This document shows positions 1 through 10,536 of a DNA stretch of 46,844 nucleotides, piece by piece. The translations under genes and the position numbers were made by a program. This stretch comes from Flavobacteriaceae bacterium. Its GTDB lineage: Bacteria > Bacteroidota > Bacteroidia > Flavobacteriales > Flavobacteriaceae. Positions within the stretch are counted from its first letter, which is position 1. Every line of letters begins with the position of its first letter. Where the stretch lies: NCBI GenBank assembly GCA_009926065.1, contig RFPP01000013.1, positions 1 to 46,844 of the forward strand, read 5' to 3'. The notes under the pieces were generated by a model that saw nothing but the letters and a program-made list of their open reading frames with translations, was not told where the DNA came from and searched no databases.

Positions 1-1176
1 GCGGGACAAAATTTGATTATTCCAAATAAATCTTCTGTTAATTTAATTGTTTCTCCTTCCAATAAACCCCTTATTGATAAACCAATTTCAACACTTATTA
101 AATCATCTGCAAGTAGCAAAAAAGAGCTGGTTTTTTTATTGCCTTTCAACATTTCAAAAATTGAGAGTGATACTATAAATACAATTCCATCCAAACTTAA
201 AAAGGATAAATTTCTTAATATGACTTTGGATTTTTATTCTGGAGTTTTGATGGCTATTGATTCTGCAAAAACTATAGGTTTAAACATCGATATTAAGATT
301 TACGATTCCGAAGAAACCAAAAATACATCTTCAATTCCGAGCTTAATTCAACAACGTAAATTTGATAATGCATCAGCAATTATAGGGCCATTTTACCAAC
401 ATAACATTGATGTTTTAGCTCAATCTTTGGTAAATAAATCCATCCCAATATTATCTCCTTTATCTAAAGAAACTGGTAAATCATCAAATATTTATCAATC
501 GATGCCCACAAATGACGATTGTAAAAAGGCAATGATGAAATATATTTTTAAAAATAATGGAAATTTAATTGTACTTATTGATTCAAAAAAGGCAGCATTA
601 AGAGATTATTTGAAATCTAATAATTATAAAAATAAAATTGTAGGATTAAATCCAAATGGTATAGTTGTCAAAGACAGTTTAAGGAAATTATTAGTTAGAA
701 ATAAAATGAATTATATCATTTTAGATTCACAAAAAACAGGATTTATTTTGGCTGCAACCAATGTGATGATGAGCTTAATGACTGATTATCAGTTGCAAAT
801 GGTTATTTTAGAACCAAATCCAACCTTGGATTTTTATGAAATTGACTTGAACCGATTGGTAAAATTGAAAATGATGTATCCTTCAATCGTGAGAGAAAAT
901 TTATCTCCTGAAGCGGAAATATTTAGAGATAAATACAAGAAAATCAATAAGATCTTCCCTAATCAGTTTGCTATTCGGGGATTTGATTTGGCGTTTGACA
1001 CGATGTTGCGATTATCGCAAGTGGAAGATTTCAAAACCGTTTCAGATAACTTTACAACAGAGCAAATTGAAAATAAATTCAATTACAATAAAAATTCGCA
1101 AAATACCTACAGTAATAACGGAATTTACATTCTAAACTTCGAATCCGATTTGACTTTAAAACAAGCTTCAGAATGA
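1..1176 (+). CDS. LysM protein with periplasmic-binding-like domain, 5' partial
   Basis: The reading frame is open to the window edge, so the start is missing. The first residues (AGQNLIIPNK) look like the end of a LysM repeat, whose typical ending is GQ.L.IP, so a peptidoglycan-binding region probably lies upstream. After a linker of about 35 residues comes a domain of about 300 residues with a type I periplasmic-binding/receptor-ligand look: LVFLLPFNI at its start, then DFYSGVLMAID, SAIIGPFYQ and IPILSPLS. Such proteins are usually annotated as amino-acid ABC substrate-binding, but no permease or ATPase is nearby. LysM plus this fold fits an envelope or cell-wall role better, in the manner of the LpoA fold; this is inference. 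It overlaps the next gene by 4 bases (ATGA), so the two are probably translationally coupled. A TTG at position 13 is not a credible start. Confidence 0.8.
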   Translation, partial: AGQNLIIPNKSSVNLIVSPSNKPLIDKPISTLIKSSASSKKELVFLLPFNISKIESDTINTIPSKLKKDKFLNMTLDFYSGVLMAIDSAKTIGLNIDIKIYDSEETKNTSSIPSLIQQRKFDNASAIIGPFYQHNIDVLAQSLVNKSIPILSPLSKETGKSSNIYQSMPTNDDCKKAMMKYIFKNNGNLIVLIDSKKAALRDYLKSNNYKNKIVGLNPNGIVVKDSLRKLLVRNKMNYIILDSQKTGFILAATNVMMSLMTDYQLQMVILEPNPTLDFYEIDLNRLVKLKMMYPSIVRENLSPEAEIFRDKYKKINKIFPNQFAIRGFDLAFDTMLRLSQVEDFKTVSDNFTTEQIENKFNYNKNSQNTYSNNGIYILNFESDLTLKQASE

Positions 1177-1574
1177 CTTCAAAAATAACTTATTTAGGCG
1201 ATTTACGTACTTCATCGATTCATTTGCAATCGGGTTCTGAAATTATTTCCGATGCGCCAATTGATAACAATGGAAAAGGAGAAGCTTTTTCACCTACCGA
1301 CACTGTTGCCAACGCATTAGGAAGTTGCATGTTCACCGTAATGGGAATAAAAGCACAAGATTTAAATGTCGATTTATCCAATTCTATCGCAGAGATTACC
1401 AAAATTATGGCTGCCGATCCAAGAAGAATATTGGAGATTCACGTAGTTTTTAATTTTAATGTTGCTCCCGATGATAAAACCAAAACTATTTTGGAGCGTA
1501 CCGCCATGACCTGCCCAGTTTATTATAGTTTGCACCCCGATATCAAAAAGGTGATTACTTTTAATTGGAAATAA
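1173..1574 (+). CDS. OsmC family peroxiredoxin-like protein
   Basis: A 133-residue protein with the OsmC/Ohr layout: a glycine- and serine-rich N-terminal sheet, then the first conserved cysteine in ALGSCMFTVMG (C52) at the start of the central helix, and the second in TCPVYYSLHP (C114). OsmC and Ohr proteins use such a cysteine pair to reduce organic hydroperoxides, so a cytoplasmic antioxidant role is likely; the exact substrate cannot be told from sequence. The start overlaps the stop of the LysM gene by 4 bases, and the next gene begins 3 bases after its stop, so it sits in a tight operon. Confidence 0.9.
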   Translation: MTSKITYLGDLRTSSIHLQSGSEIISDAPIDNNGKGEAFSPTDTVANALGSCMFTVMGIKAQDLNVDLSNSIAEITKIMAADPRRILEIHVVFNFNVAPDDKTKTILERTAMTCPVYYSLHPDIKKVITFNWK

Positions 1575-1577
1575 ATT

Positions 1578-1799
1578 TTGGATAAAAACCAACAAAAGTT
1601 AATTGATTTGGCTCACACCAAGATGCCTTTCGGCAAATACGAAGGCTATTATTTAATTGATATTCCCGAATATTATATCGTTTGGTACCGAAACAAAGGC
1701 CTTCCAAATGGCATTTTAGGCGAACAACTGCAATTGGTTTATGTATTAAAATTAAACGGATTGGAAGACCTAATTCGAAATATTAGGAAGAAGTATTGA
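1578..1799 (+). CDS. DUF3820 family small protein
   Basis: A 73-residue protein with the DUF3820 signature: MPFGKYEG near residue 16, then LIDIPEYYIVWY and a GLPNGILGEQLQ segment. The family is widespread in bacteria and has no established biochemical role. The chosen start is TTG at 1578, because it gives the family's usual length and follows the OsmC stop by 3 bases; the first ATG (1623) would remove the residues before MPFGKYEG. It is the last gene before a 128-base gap that carries the pyrG promoter. Confidence 0.75.
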   Translation: MDKNQQKLIDLAHTKMPFGKYEGYYLIDIPEYYIVWYRNKGLPNGILGEQLQLVYVLKLNGLEDLIRNIRKKY

Positions 1800-1859
1800 T
1801 TTTTTTAATTTTAATAAATGTTAAAAACCATAACTATTTTTTTGTTTCTAACGATTAAA

Positions 1860-3535
<1,676 letters not shown>

Positions 3536-3577
3536 AATTGTATTTTCGATTACGAAATCGACTTTAATAAAAGTAAA

Positions 3578-5476
3578 ATGGAAGAAAAAAAATTAGATTT
3601 AAATACGATAATTGGGTTTGTACTTATTTTCGGAATTTTGATGTGGATGATGTATCAAAATCAACCTACGAAAGAGCAATTAGCAGCCGATAAATCAAAA
3701 AAAGAACAAGCAGCTTCTGTTTCTAACAAAAAAGTAACGCAAGTATCTGTTCCTGTAAACTCAATAGACACTTCCTCAGCAAATGTTGCTCAAATCGATA
3801 AACTTAAAAAATCCTTAGGAAATTTTGCTTATTCTGCTACTTTATCTTCTGCAAAAGATACTGTGACTACGTTAGAAAACGAGTTGGTGCGAATTAAAAT
3901 CTCCAATAAAGGAGGTTATATCGTTGAGGCAGTTTTGAAGAATTTTGAAAAATTCAAAAAAGGTTCTGGTAAAATGGTTGAATTAATTAAGGACAATAAT
4001 TCTCAATTAAATATTCAATTGATTACCAATGACAATCATACTTTAAATACTAAGGATTTATTTTTTGAGCCTTCATTGACTAAAGTTGGTGCAAACCAAA
4101 TTCTTACTATGCGTTTAAAAGCAGGTGCTAATGAGTTTTTGGAATACCAATATGAGTTGAAACCAAAGGAATATATGGTTGGTTTTAATTTGCGTTCTCA
4201 AGGATTAAATAAAGTGCTAAATACTTCGAAACCACTAGATTTAGAATGGGATTTAAAAACTTTTAGAACGGAGAAAAGTATTTCCTACGAAAACAGATAT
4301 ACTTTATTGAATTATGAATATGATGATGAAAAATTCAATAATGTTAGCGATGGTGAAAATCAAGAGGAAACACTAGACAAAGTAAAATTCATTGCCTACA
4401 AACAGCATTTCTTTTCTTCTGTATTAATTACAGACACACCATTTGCGAAAGCAATATTAAAGTCAAATAAATTAGTTTTAGATGAAAATAAAGATACTAT
4501 TTTCATTAAACAGTTCAATTCTAAAGTTCCTTTAGCTTTCTCTAATGGAGAAATTAATTATAAAATGAATTGGTACTTTGGACCATCAGATTATAAAACG
4601 TTAAAAAAATACGATAAAAATATTGAAAAGATTATACCATTGGGTTGGGGTATTTTTGGATGGATTAACAAGTTTATTTTCATTCCATTATTTGGTTTTT
4701 TAAGTTCTTTTATTGCCTATGGAATTGCAATTATCATTTTTACAATTATCATTAAAATTGCAATGTCTCCGATTACCTATAAATCATTTTTGTCACAAGC
4801 AAAAATGAAAGTACTTCGACCTGAAATTAATGAATTGAATGAAAAATTCAAGAAAGAACCAGCAAAAAAACAACAAGAAACAATGAAATTATACAATAAA
4901 GCTGGTGTAAATCCGATGGCTGGTTGTATTCCTGCATTGATTCAGTTGCCGTTTATGTATGCATCATTTCAGTTTTTTCCATCAGCATTTGAATTAAGAC
5001 AAAAGAGTTTTCTTTGGGCAGACGATTTATCATCATTTGATGAAATCATGAAATTACCTTTCCATATTCCATTGTATGGAAGTCATATCAGTTTGTTCCC
5101 TATTTTAGCCGCAATTGCTATTTTCTTTTACATGAAAATGACTTCTGGTGATCAACAAATGGCAGCGCCAGCTCAAGAAGGTATGCCTGATATGGCTAAA
5201 TTGATGAAGATTATGATTTATGTTTCCCCAATAATGATGTTAATTTTCTTCAATAGTTATGGTGCTGGATTGAGTTTGTATAACTTTATATCCAATTTAA
5301 TTACGATAGGTATCATGTTAGTGATTAAAAATTATATCGTTGATAATGATAAAATTCATGCACAAATTCAAGAAAACAAACTAAAAGAACCTAAGAAGTT
5401 GGGTAAGTTTCAAAGAAAAATGCAAGAAATTATGGAACAAGCTGAAGCTCAAAAAGCACAGCAAAAAAAGAAATAA
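3578..5476 (+). CDS. yidC: Membrane protein insertase YidC
   Basis: YidC inserts and folds inner-membrane proteins, alone or with Sec. The 632-residue protein has the Gram-negative layout: an N-terminal membrane anchor at about residues 9-27, a large periplasmic domain rich in beta strands (about 60-340), then the conserved insertase core with hydrophobic segments near 365-395, 455-475, 510-525 and 545-590. The pattern SPITYKSFLSQAKM followed by a charged cytoplasmic hairpin is typical of the core. The C-terminus is a lysine- and glutamine-rich tail ending in KKK, a feature often linked to ribosome binding (inference). A strong terminator follows directly. Confidence 0.97.
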   Translation: MEEKKLDLNTIIGFVLIFGILMWMMYQNQPTKEQLAADKSKKEQAASVSNKKVTQVSVPVNSIDTSSANVAQIDKLKKSLGNFAYSATLSSAKDTVTTLENELVRIKISNKGGYIVEAVLKNFEKFKKGSGKMVELIKDNNSQLNIQLITNDNHTLNTKDLFFEPSLTKVGANQILTMRLKAGANEFLEYQYELKPKEYMVGFNLRSQGLNKVLNTSKPLDLEWDLKTFRTEKSISYENRYTLLNYEYDDEKFNNVSDGENQEETLDKVKFIAYKQHFFSSVLITDTPFAKAILKSNKLVLDENKDTIFIKQFNSKVPLAFSNGEINYKMNWYFGPSDYKTLKKYDKNIEKIIPLGWGIFGWINKFIFIPLFGFLSSFIAYGIAIIIFTIIIKIAMSPITYKSFLSQAKMKVLRPEINELNEKFKKEPAKKQQETMKLYNKAGVNPMAGCIPALIQLPFMYASFQFFPSAFELRQKSFLWADDLSSFDEIMKLPFHIPLYGSHISLFPILAAIAIFFYMKMTSGDQQMAAPAQEGMPDMAKLMKIMIYVSPIMMLIFFNSYGAGLSLYNFISNLITIGIMLVIKNYIVDNDKIHAQIQENKLKEPKKLGKFQRKMQEIMEQAEAQKAQQKKK

Positions 5477-5480
5477 TTTT

Positions 5481-5505
5481 AAAGCACTCCTAGAGTGCTT
5501 TTTTT
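5481..5505 (+). terminator. Intrinsic terminator after yidC
   Basis: A 9-bp stem (AAAGCACTC at 5481-5489 with GAGTGCTTT at 5493-5501) with a 3-base loop, followed by a T run. It begins 5 bases after the yidC stop and separates pyrG-yidC from the next gene set. Confidence 0.85.
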
Positions 5506-5570
5506 AATAAAAGTGAATTATTTACAATAATAGTAGAAAGAAATAGTTTTATAGTAGTAAATTCAAGCAT

Positions 5571-6269
5571 ATGAATCAGTGGTTTAAAATAGTATTTCTA
5601 ATTTTTTCAATATCCTTATTTTCACAAACAGATATTAATAAATTAGATGCCAACGGAAAGAAAATTGGTTTATGGAAAGGTGTTTATGAAGATACCAAAC
5701 GTCCAAGATATGAAGGCACCTTTGATCATGATAAAGAAGTAGGTTTATTTAAATTTTTTGATAACACAAAAGAATCTAATTTAATAGCGACAAGAGAATT
5801 CAATTCCGCAGACCATTCAGCTTATACTATTTTTTATGATGTAAATAAAAATAAAATTAGTGAAGGCAAGGTAATTAATAAGTTATACGAAGGATTGTGG
5901 GTATATTATCATAAAGGGTCTAATGTAATTATGACTTCTGAAAATTATAAAAACGGTAAATTGAATGGAACCAAAACTGTTAATTTTAAATCAGGTAAAG
6001 TAACTGAAATTTCTAATTATAAAAATGGATTGCTAGATGGAGTATATAAAAAATATGGTGAAAATGGAGTAGTTTTGGAAGAATCATACTACGAAAATGG
6101 AGAGTTAAATGGAATCACTACCTATAGAGCCCCAGATGGATTAGTAGTCGCTAAAGGAAAATTTAAAAAAGGAATTAAGGTGGGAATCTGGCAATTTTTT
6201 GAAAATGGTAAATTAGAGAGTGAAGAAAATTACGATAAGTCTATTTTTAGAAAAAGTAAAGGTAACTAA
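5571..6269 (+). CDS. YwqK/MORN-repeat secreted protein
   Basis: A 232-residue protein with an N-terminal signal peptide (hydrophobic stretch at residues 5-17, then FSQT). The body consists of repeated units of the form G.W..Y...G......Y.NG.L.G, clearest from residue 95 to 225 (YKNGKLNGT, YKNGLLDGV, YENGELNGI). This is the MORN/YwqK repeat. Databases often label such proteins 'YwqK family antitoxin', but no toxin gene is adjacent and the secreted location argues against that role. The function is unknown; in this phylum such proteins are usually predicted periplasmic or surface proteins. The ATG at 5571 is chosen because it gives the signal peptide. mnmA follows after 27 bases. Confidence 0.8.
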   Translation: MNQWFKIVFLIFSISLFSQTDINKLDANGKKIGLWKGVYEDTKRPRYEGTFDHDKEVGLFKFFDNTKESNLIATREFNSADHSAYTIFYDVNKNKISEGKVINKLYEGLWVYYHKGSNVIMTSENYKNGKLNGTKTVNFKSGKVTEISNYKNGLLDGVYKKYGENGVVLEESYYENGELNGITTYRAPDGLVVAKGKFKKGIKVGIWQFFENGKLESEENYDKSIFRKSKGN

Positions 6270-6296
6270 GTATTATTCAAAAATTCATTAAAGTAG

Positions 6297-7484
6297 ATGA
6301 AACGAGTTGTAGTTGGACTTTCTGGAGGTGTTGATTCTAGTGTTGCGGCCTATTTGTTGCAACAACAGGGTTACGAAGTTATTGGGCTTTTTATGAAAAA
6401 TTGGCACGATGACTCGGTTACCATTTCCAACGAATGTCCCTGGTTAGAGGATAGTAACGATGCTTTATTAGTTGCTGAAAAACTTGGAATTCCATTTCAA
6501 ACCGTTGATTTAAGCGAGCAATACAAAGAAAAAATCGTTGATTATATGTTCAACGAATATGAAAAAGGGAGAACTCCAAATCCTGATGTTCTTTGTAATC
6601 GAGAAATAAAATTCGATGTTTTTATGAAAATTGCAATCAGTTTAGGTGCTGATTATGTGGCTACTGGACATTATTGTAGAAAAGGAGAAATTGAAATTAA
6701 CGGTAAAAAAGTATATCAATTACTCTCAGGTATTGATATTAATAAAGACCAATCCTATTTTTTATGTCAATTATCACAAGAACAATTAGCTAAGTCGTTA
6801 TTTCCTATCGGCGCATTAACTAAGCCAGAAGTTCGCAATATTGCAGCACAAATGAATTTGATTACTGCCGAGAAAAAAGATTCTCAAGGTTTGTGTTTTA
6901 TCGGAAAAGTAAGGTTGCCTGAATTTTTACAACAAAAATTAGAAAAGAAAGAGGGCTTAATTGTACAAATTGATTCTCAAGATCCAATTTATAATCAAAA
7001 GCAACCTAAATTTCCATCGGAAGAAGCAAAATTAGCTTTTGAATCTCAAACTTTGATTTACGATCCAAATATGGGAAAAATTGTAGGAAAACATCAAGGT
7101 GCACATTTTTTTACCATTGGTCAGCGAAAAGGATTGAATGTGGGTGGAACAAAAGAGCCATTATTTGTAATTGCAACTAATGTAGAAACTAATACTATTT
7201 ATACTGGTTTAGGAAGCGAACATCCTGGTTTATTCAAGAAAGCTTTATTTATTCATAATTCTGAGGTTCATTGGATTAGAGAAGATTTAGCTATTGCAAA
7301 TGGAGAAAAAATGGATGTTATGGCACGAATTCGGTACCGACAGGCATTGCAAAAAGCAACTTTGTATCAGTTTAAAAAAGGCTTATATGTTGCTTTTGAA
7401 GAGCCACAATCGGCAATTACAGAGGGTCAATTTGTAGCTTGGTATAAAAATGAAGAATTAGTTGGTTCGGGAGTTATTTCTTAA
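6297..7484 (+). CDS. mnmA: tRNA-specific 2-thiouridylase MnmA
   Basis: MnmA thiolates uridine 34 of the Lys, Glu and Gln tRNAs, using ATP and sulfur relayed from a cysteine desulfurase. The 395-residue protein begins with the PP-loop [12 protein letters not shown]. The catalytic cysteine pair is present: C100 in [11 protein letters not shown] and C200 in GLCFIGK. ATGHYCR and the C-terminal [13 protein letters not shown] region also match the family. It is about 30 residues longer than E. coli MnmA, with the extra length around residues 210-250. It sits between two secreted-protein genes with short gaps (27 and 23 bases), an operon without a clear shared function. Confidence 0.97.
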   Translation: MKRVVVGLSGGVDSSVAAYLLQQQGYEVIGLFMKNWHDDSVTISNECPWLEDSNDALLVAEKLGIPFQTVDLSEQYKEKIVDYMFNEYEKGRTPNPDVLCNREIKFDVFMKIAISLGADYVATGHYCRKGEIEINGKKVYQLLSGIDINKDQSYFLCQLSQEQLAKSLFPIGALTKPEVRNIAAQMNLITAEKKDSQGLCFIGKVRLPEFLQQKLEKKEGLIVQIDSQDPIYNQKQPKFPSEEAKLAFESQTLIYDPNMGKIVGKHQGAHFFTIGQRKGLNVGGTKEPLFVIATNVETNTIYTGLGSEHPGLFKKALFIHNSEVHWIREDLAIANGEKMDVMARIRYRQALQKATLYQFKKGLYVAFEEPQSAITEGQFVAWYKNEELVGSGVIS

Positions 7485-7507
7485 GTTTGTCCTACAGATT
7501 TAATCAA

Positions 7508-9121
7508 ATGAAAAAAACAGTATTGATTGTTGTCCTATTAATTTCTGCTTTTGGCTATTCGCAAGAAGATGCCTGGGTTTATTTTAAGAACAAACCAAAC
7601 AGTCAATATTTTTTAGCAAACCCACTTGAGATGCTTTCTCAACGAGCATTAAATAGAAGAGCAATTCAGAATATTCCATTGGATATAAAAGACGTTCCAA
7701 TTCACCAGCCTTATATAGATCAAATAACTTCAACTCCCGGAATCATAGTAAAAGCTAGTTCAAAATGGTTGAATTGTTTGCATATTCGTGGTAGCCAATC
7801 CGCTATTCAATCTTTAAGAACACTTTCATTTGTTGATTATATTTCGTTTGCAAATTCTACTTTGAACAGAATTGGAAAAACAGCTAATTCAACTAGTAAT
7901 TCAATAGTAAATAAAGTTTTGGAAACTCAAGTTACCTATAATTATGGAACTTCGGGAAATCAAATTCAAATGTTAAACGGAAACATTTTACATCAACAAA
8001 ATTATACTGGATCAGGTAAAGTAATTGCAGTTTTTGATGCAGGTTTTCCAGGTGTAGATACGGGAACCCCATTTCAAAGATTAAGAGATAACGGACAAAT
8101 ATTAGGTGGATACAATTTTGTTGATCGTAGTGCCAATTACTATGCAATGAATTCCCATGGAACTCAGGTTTTATCTACAATGGGTGGATTTGTTGAAAAT
8201 CAATTAGTTGGAACTGCTCCAGATGCTTCTTATTATTTATTTGTTACAGAGGATAGTACCTCAGAAAATCCTGTTGAGGAATCACTTTGGGTTGAAGCTG
8301 CTGAATTGGCTGATAAGTTAGGTGTAGATATAATTAATACTTCGTTGGGTTATTTTGGTTATGATAATTCCAATTATAGTTATACCTATACCAATATGGA
8401 TGGCAATACTGCATTTAGCTCAAGAGGTGCAAATATTGCCTTTTCTCGAGGTATGATAGTGGTAGTTTCTGCTGGAAATTCTGGAAATACTGCTAATCCA
8501 TATATAAGCGCCCCTTCAGATGCCCTATATGCCTTAGCGGTTGGAGCCGTAAATTCAACAAGAAATTATGCTAGTTTTAGTTCAATTGGTCCATCATTTG
8601 ATGGTAGAGTAAAACCAGATGTAATGGCTCAAGGTCAGTCGGCAGTAGTAGCTACACAATTTGGTACTATAGCTTCAAATAGTGGAACTTCTTTTTCTGC
8701 TCCGATTATTGCTGGAATGATTGCTAGTTTTTGGCAAGCATTTCCAAATTTAACTAATGCAAGAATTGTCCAGTTGATTAAAGAATCCTCAGATCGTTTT
8801 AGTAATCCAAATGCCCAATATGGATATGGAATTCCTAATTTCCAATTGGCATTAAATAATGCTTTATCAAACAATCAATTTAATAATGAAGTATTTTATG
8901 TGTATCCAAACCCTGTTGTTAATGAAGTTACTTTTTCATTTCCTTCGAATATGATCTTCAAAGAAATTTGTATTTTTAATAGTCTAGGACAAGAAATTTT
9001 AAGAAAGAAAAGCGATAACCAATTGGATATAATTTCATTACAAACATTTGAAAACGGAATTTATTTTTATAAAATTGCTTTTGATAATGCTACTTTTACA
9101 GGCAAAATAATTAAGAAATAA
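7508..9121 (+). CDS. Subtilisin-like S8 serine protease with T9SS sorting domain
   Basis: A 537-residue secreted protease. The ATG at 7508 is preferred over an in-frame TTG at 7487 because it begins a clean signal peptide (MKKTVLIVVLLISAFGYSQ). Residues 20-110 look like a propeptide. The catalytic triad of family S8 is visible: D177 in VFDAGFPG, H217 in NSHGTQV and S395 in GTSFSAPIIAGM. The C-terminal 70 or so residues, starting VYPNPVVNEV and ending in GKIIKK, form a type A Por/T9SS sorting domain. The protein is therefore expected to cross the outer membrane by type IX secretion and be released or attached to the surface. It starts 23 bases after mnmA. Confidence 0.93.
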   Translation: MKKTVLIVVLLISAFGYSQEDAWVYFKNKPNSQYFLANPLEMLSQRALNRRAIQNIPLDIKDVPIHQPYIDQITSTPGIIVKASSKWLNCLHIRGSQSAIQSLRTLSFVDYISFANSTLNRIGKTANSTSNSIVNKVLETQVTYNYGTSGNQIQMLNGNILHQQNYTGSGKVIAVFDAGFPGVDTGTPFQRLRDNGQILGGYNFVDRSANYYAMNSHGTQVLSTMGGFVENQLVGTAPDASYYLFVTEDSTSENPVEESLWVEAAELADKLGVDIINTSLGYFGYDNSNYSYTYTNMDGNTAFSSRGANIAFSRGMIVVVSAGNSGNTANPYISAPSDALYALAVGAVNSTRNYASFSSIGPSFDGRVKPDVMAQGQSAVVATQFGTIASNSGTSFSAPIIAGMIASFWQAFPNLTNARIVQLIKESSDRFSNPNAQYGYGIPNFQLALNNALSNNQFNNEVFYVYPNPVVNEVTFSFPSNMIFKEICIFNSLGQEILRKKSDNQLDIISLQTFENGIYFYKIAFDNATFTGKIIKK

Positions 9122-9130
9122 TAGTTAAAA

Positions 9131-10072
9131 ATGAATAAAATTACCCAGCTATTTAAAATAAAATATCCAATTATTCAAGGAGGAATGATATGGAACAGCG
9201 GATATAAATTGGCAAGTGCTGTAAGTAATGCTGGTGGTTTGGGTTTAATAGGAGCTGGTTCAATGTATCCTGATGTACTTAGAGAACACATTCAAAAATG
9301 CAAATTGGCAACTGAGAAACCTTTTGGGGTTAATGTTCCAATGTTATACCCAAATATTGAAGAAATTATTACTATTATAATTGAAGAAGGTGTAAAAATT
9401 GTATTTACTTCTGCAGGAAATCCATCCACTTGGACTTCTATATTAAAGCAAAATGGAATTACGGTTGTTCATGTGGTAAGCAGTTCAAAATTTGCCCTAA
9501 AGGCACAAGAAGCTGGAGTTGACGCAGTTGTAGCCGAAGGTTTTGAAGCAGGAGGACATAATGGGAGGGAAGAAACTACCACACTTACTCTTATTCCAAT
9601 GGTAAAAAAACACTTGTCTATTCCGTTAATCGCAGCTGGAGGAATTGCTACCGGAAGAGGAATGTTGGCAGCTATGGTTTTAGGTGCCGATGGAGTACAA
9701 TTGGGATCAAGATTCGCTGCATCTTATGAATCTTCAGCCCATGATAATTTTAAAAATGCAATTATTAACTCTAAAGAAGGAGATACCCAGGTAACTTTGA
9801 AAGAATTAGCACCTGTGCGATTAATAAAGAATAAATTCTATAATGACATTCAGGAATTGTACAAAAACAATCCTTCTATAGAAGAATTAAAAATTCTACT
9901 TGGTAGAGCAAGAGCAAAAAGAGGGATGTTTGAAGGTGATTTAGTAGAAGGCGAATTGGAAATAGGTCAAATTTCGGGATTATTTGAAGATATAAAATCC
10001 GCAAAAGAAATTATCTATGATATTATTAGTGAATTTGAAATTGCAAAAAGTGAAATTCAAAATTTATTATAA
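9131..10072 (+). CDS. FabK / nitronate monooxygenase family flavoprotein
   Basis: A 313-residue FMN-binding TIM-barrel protein. Visible motifs are PIIQGGMIW at the N-terminus, GGLGLIGAGS, AEGFEAGGHNG with the conserved histidine H143, IPLIAAGGIATG and GADGVQLGSRF. Two related families share these: enoyl-ACP reductase II (FabK, fatty acid elongation) and nitronate monooxygenase (2-nitropropane dioxygenase). The length, the EGFEAGGH context and the histidine position (H144 in pneumococcal FabK) lean toward FabK, but substrate cannot be assigned from sequence alone. It starts 9 bases after the protease gene and is followed by a small secreted protein after 22 bases. Confidence 0.85.
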   Translation: MNKITQLFKIKYPIIQGGMIWNSGYKLASAVSNAGGLGLIGAGSMYPDVLREHIQKCKLATEKPFGVNVPMLYPNIEEIITIIIEEGVKIVFTSAGNPSTWTSILKQNGITVVHVVSSSKFALKAQEAGVDAVVAEGFEAGGHNGREETTTLTLIPMVKKHLSIPLIAAGGIATGRGMLAAMVLGADGVQLGSRFAASYESSAHDNFKNAIINSKEGDTQVTLKELAPVRLIKNKFYNDIQELYKNNPSIEELKILLGRARAKRGMFEGDLVEGELEIGQISGLFEDIKSAKEIIYDIISEFEIAKSEIQNLL

Positions 10073-10094
10073 ATAATGCACAAGCATAATTAAG

Positions 10095-10514
10095 ATGAAA
10101 AAAATTACAATATTTGTTCTGTTTTTATTTCTAATTACTGGAATTCAAAAAATGAATTCACAAGTATATAAATATGTTGCAACAGGATTTAGTGTATTAG
10201 AAAAAGACGAAAAAGGTAATTGGGGTAAATGGTCTGATTTTCAAACTACTAATATCGTAATTTCATTAGATCTTGATAAAAGACGAATTGTAGTTTATTC
10301 TAAAGAAATTCAATATTATAATATTGATACTTTTGAGAAACAAATTGAAAATGACGACGATTTAATCTTTCCTTTTAGTTGTAAGGATATTGATGGCGAA
10401 CCGTTTACCATTTCCTTTATCACTAGAAAAAAACAAGATTACAGAAAACAATTGTATATCAATCAAAAAGATGTAATATTGGTGTACAACATTGTAAATT
10501 TCCCAGGTAAATGA
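10095..10514 (+). CDS. Small secreted protein of unknown function
   Basis: A 139-residue protein I do not recognise. It has an N-terminal hydrophobic segment (residues 4-17) ending near KMNSQVY, consistent with a signal peptide cleaved after about residue 23. The mature part, about 116 residues, has alternating hydrophobic strands (NIVISLDLDKRRIVVYS, LYINQKDVILVYNIV) and reads like a small all-beta domain. It has no cysteine pair that would suggest a disulfide-bonded fold. It sits with 22-base gaps between the FabK-like gene and pafA, so it is probably co-transcribed with both. Confidence 0.7.
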   Translation: MKKITIFVLFLFLITGIQKMNSQVYKYVATGFSVLEKDEKGNWGKWSDFQTTNIVISLDLDKRRIVVYSKEIQYYNIDTFEKQIENDDDLIFPFSCKDIDGEPFTISFITRKKQDYRKQLYINQKDVILVYNIVNFPGK

Positions 10515-10536
10515 TAGCCAATTATAAATTCCAATT

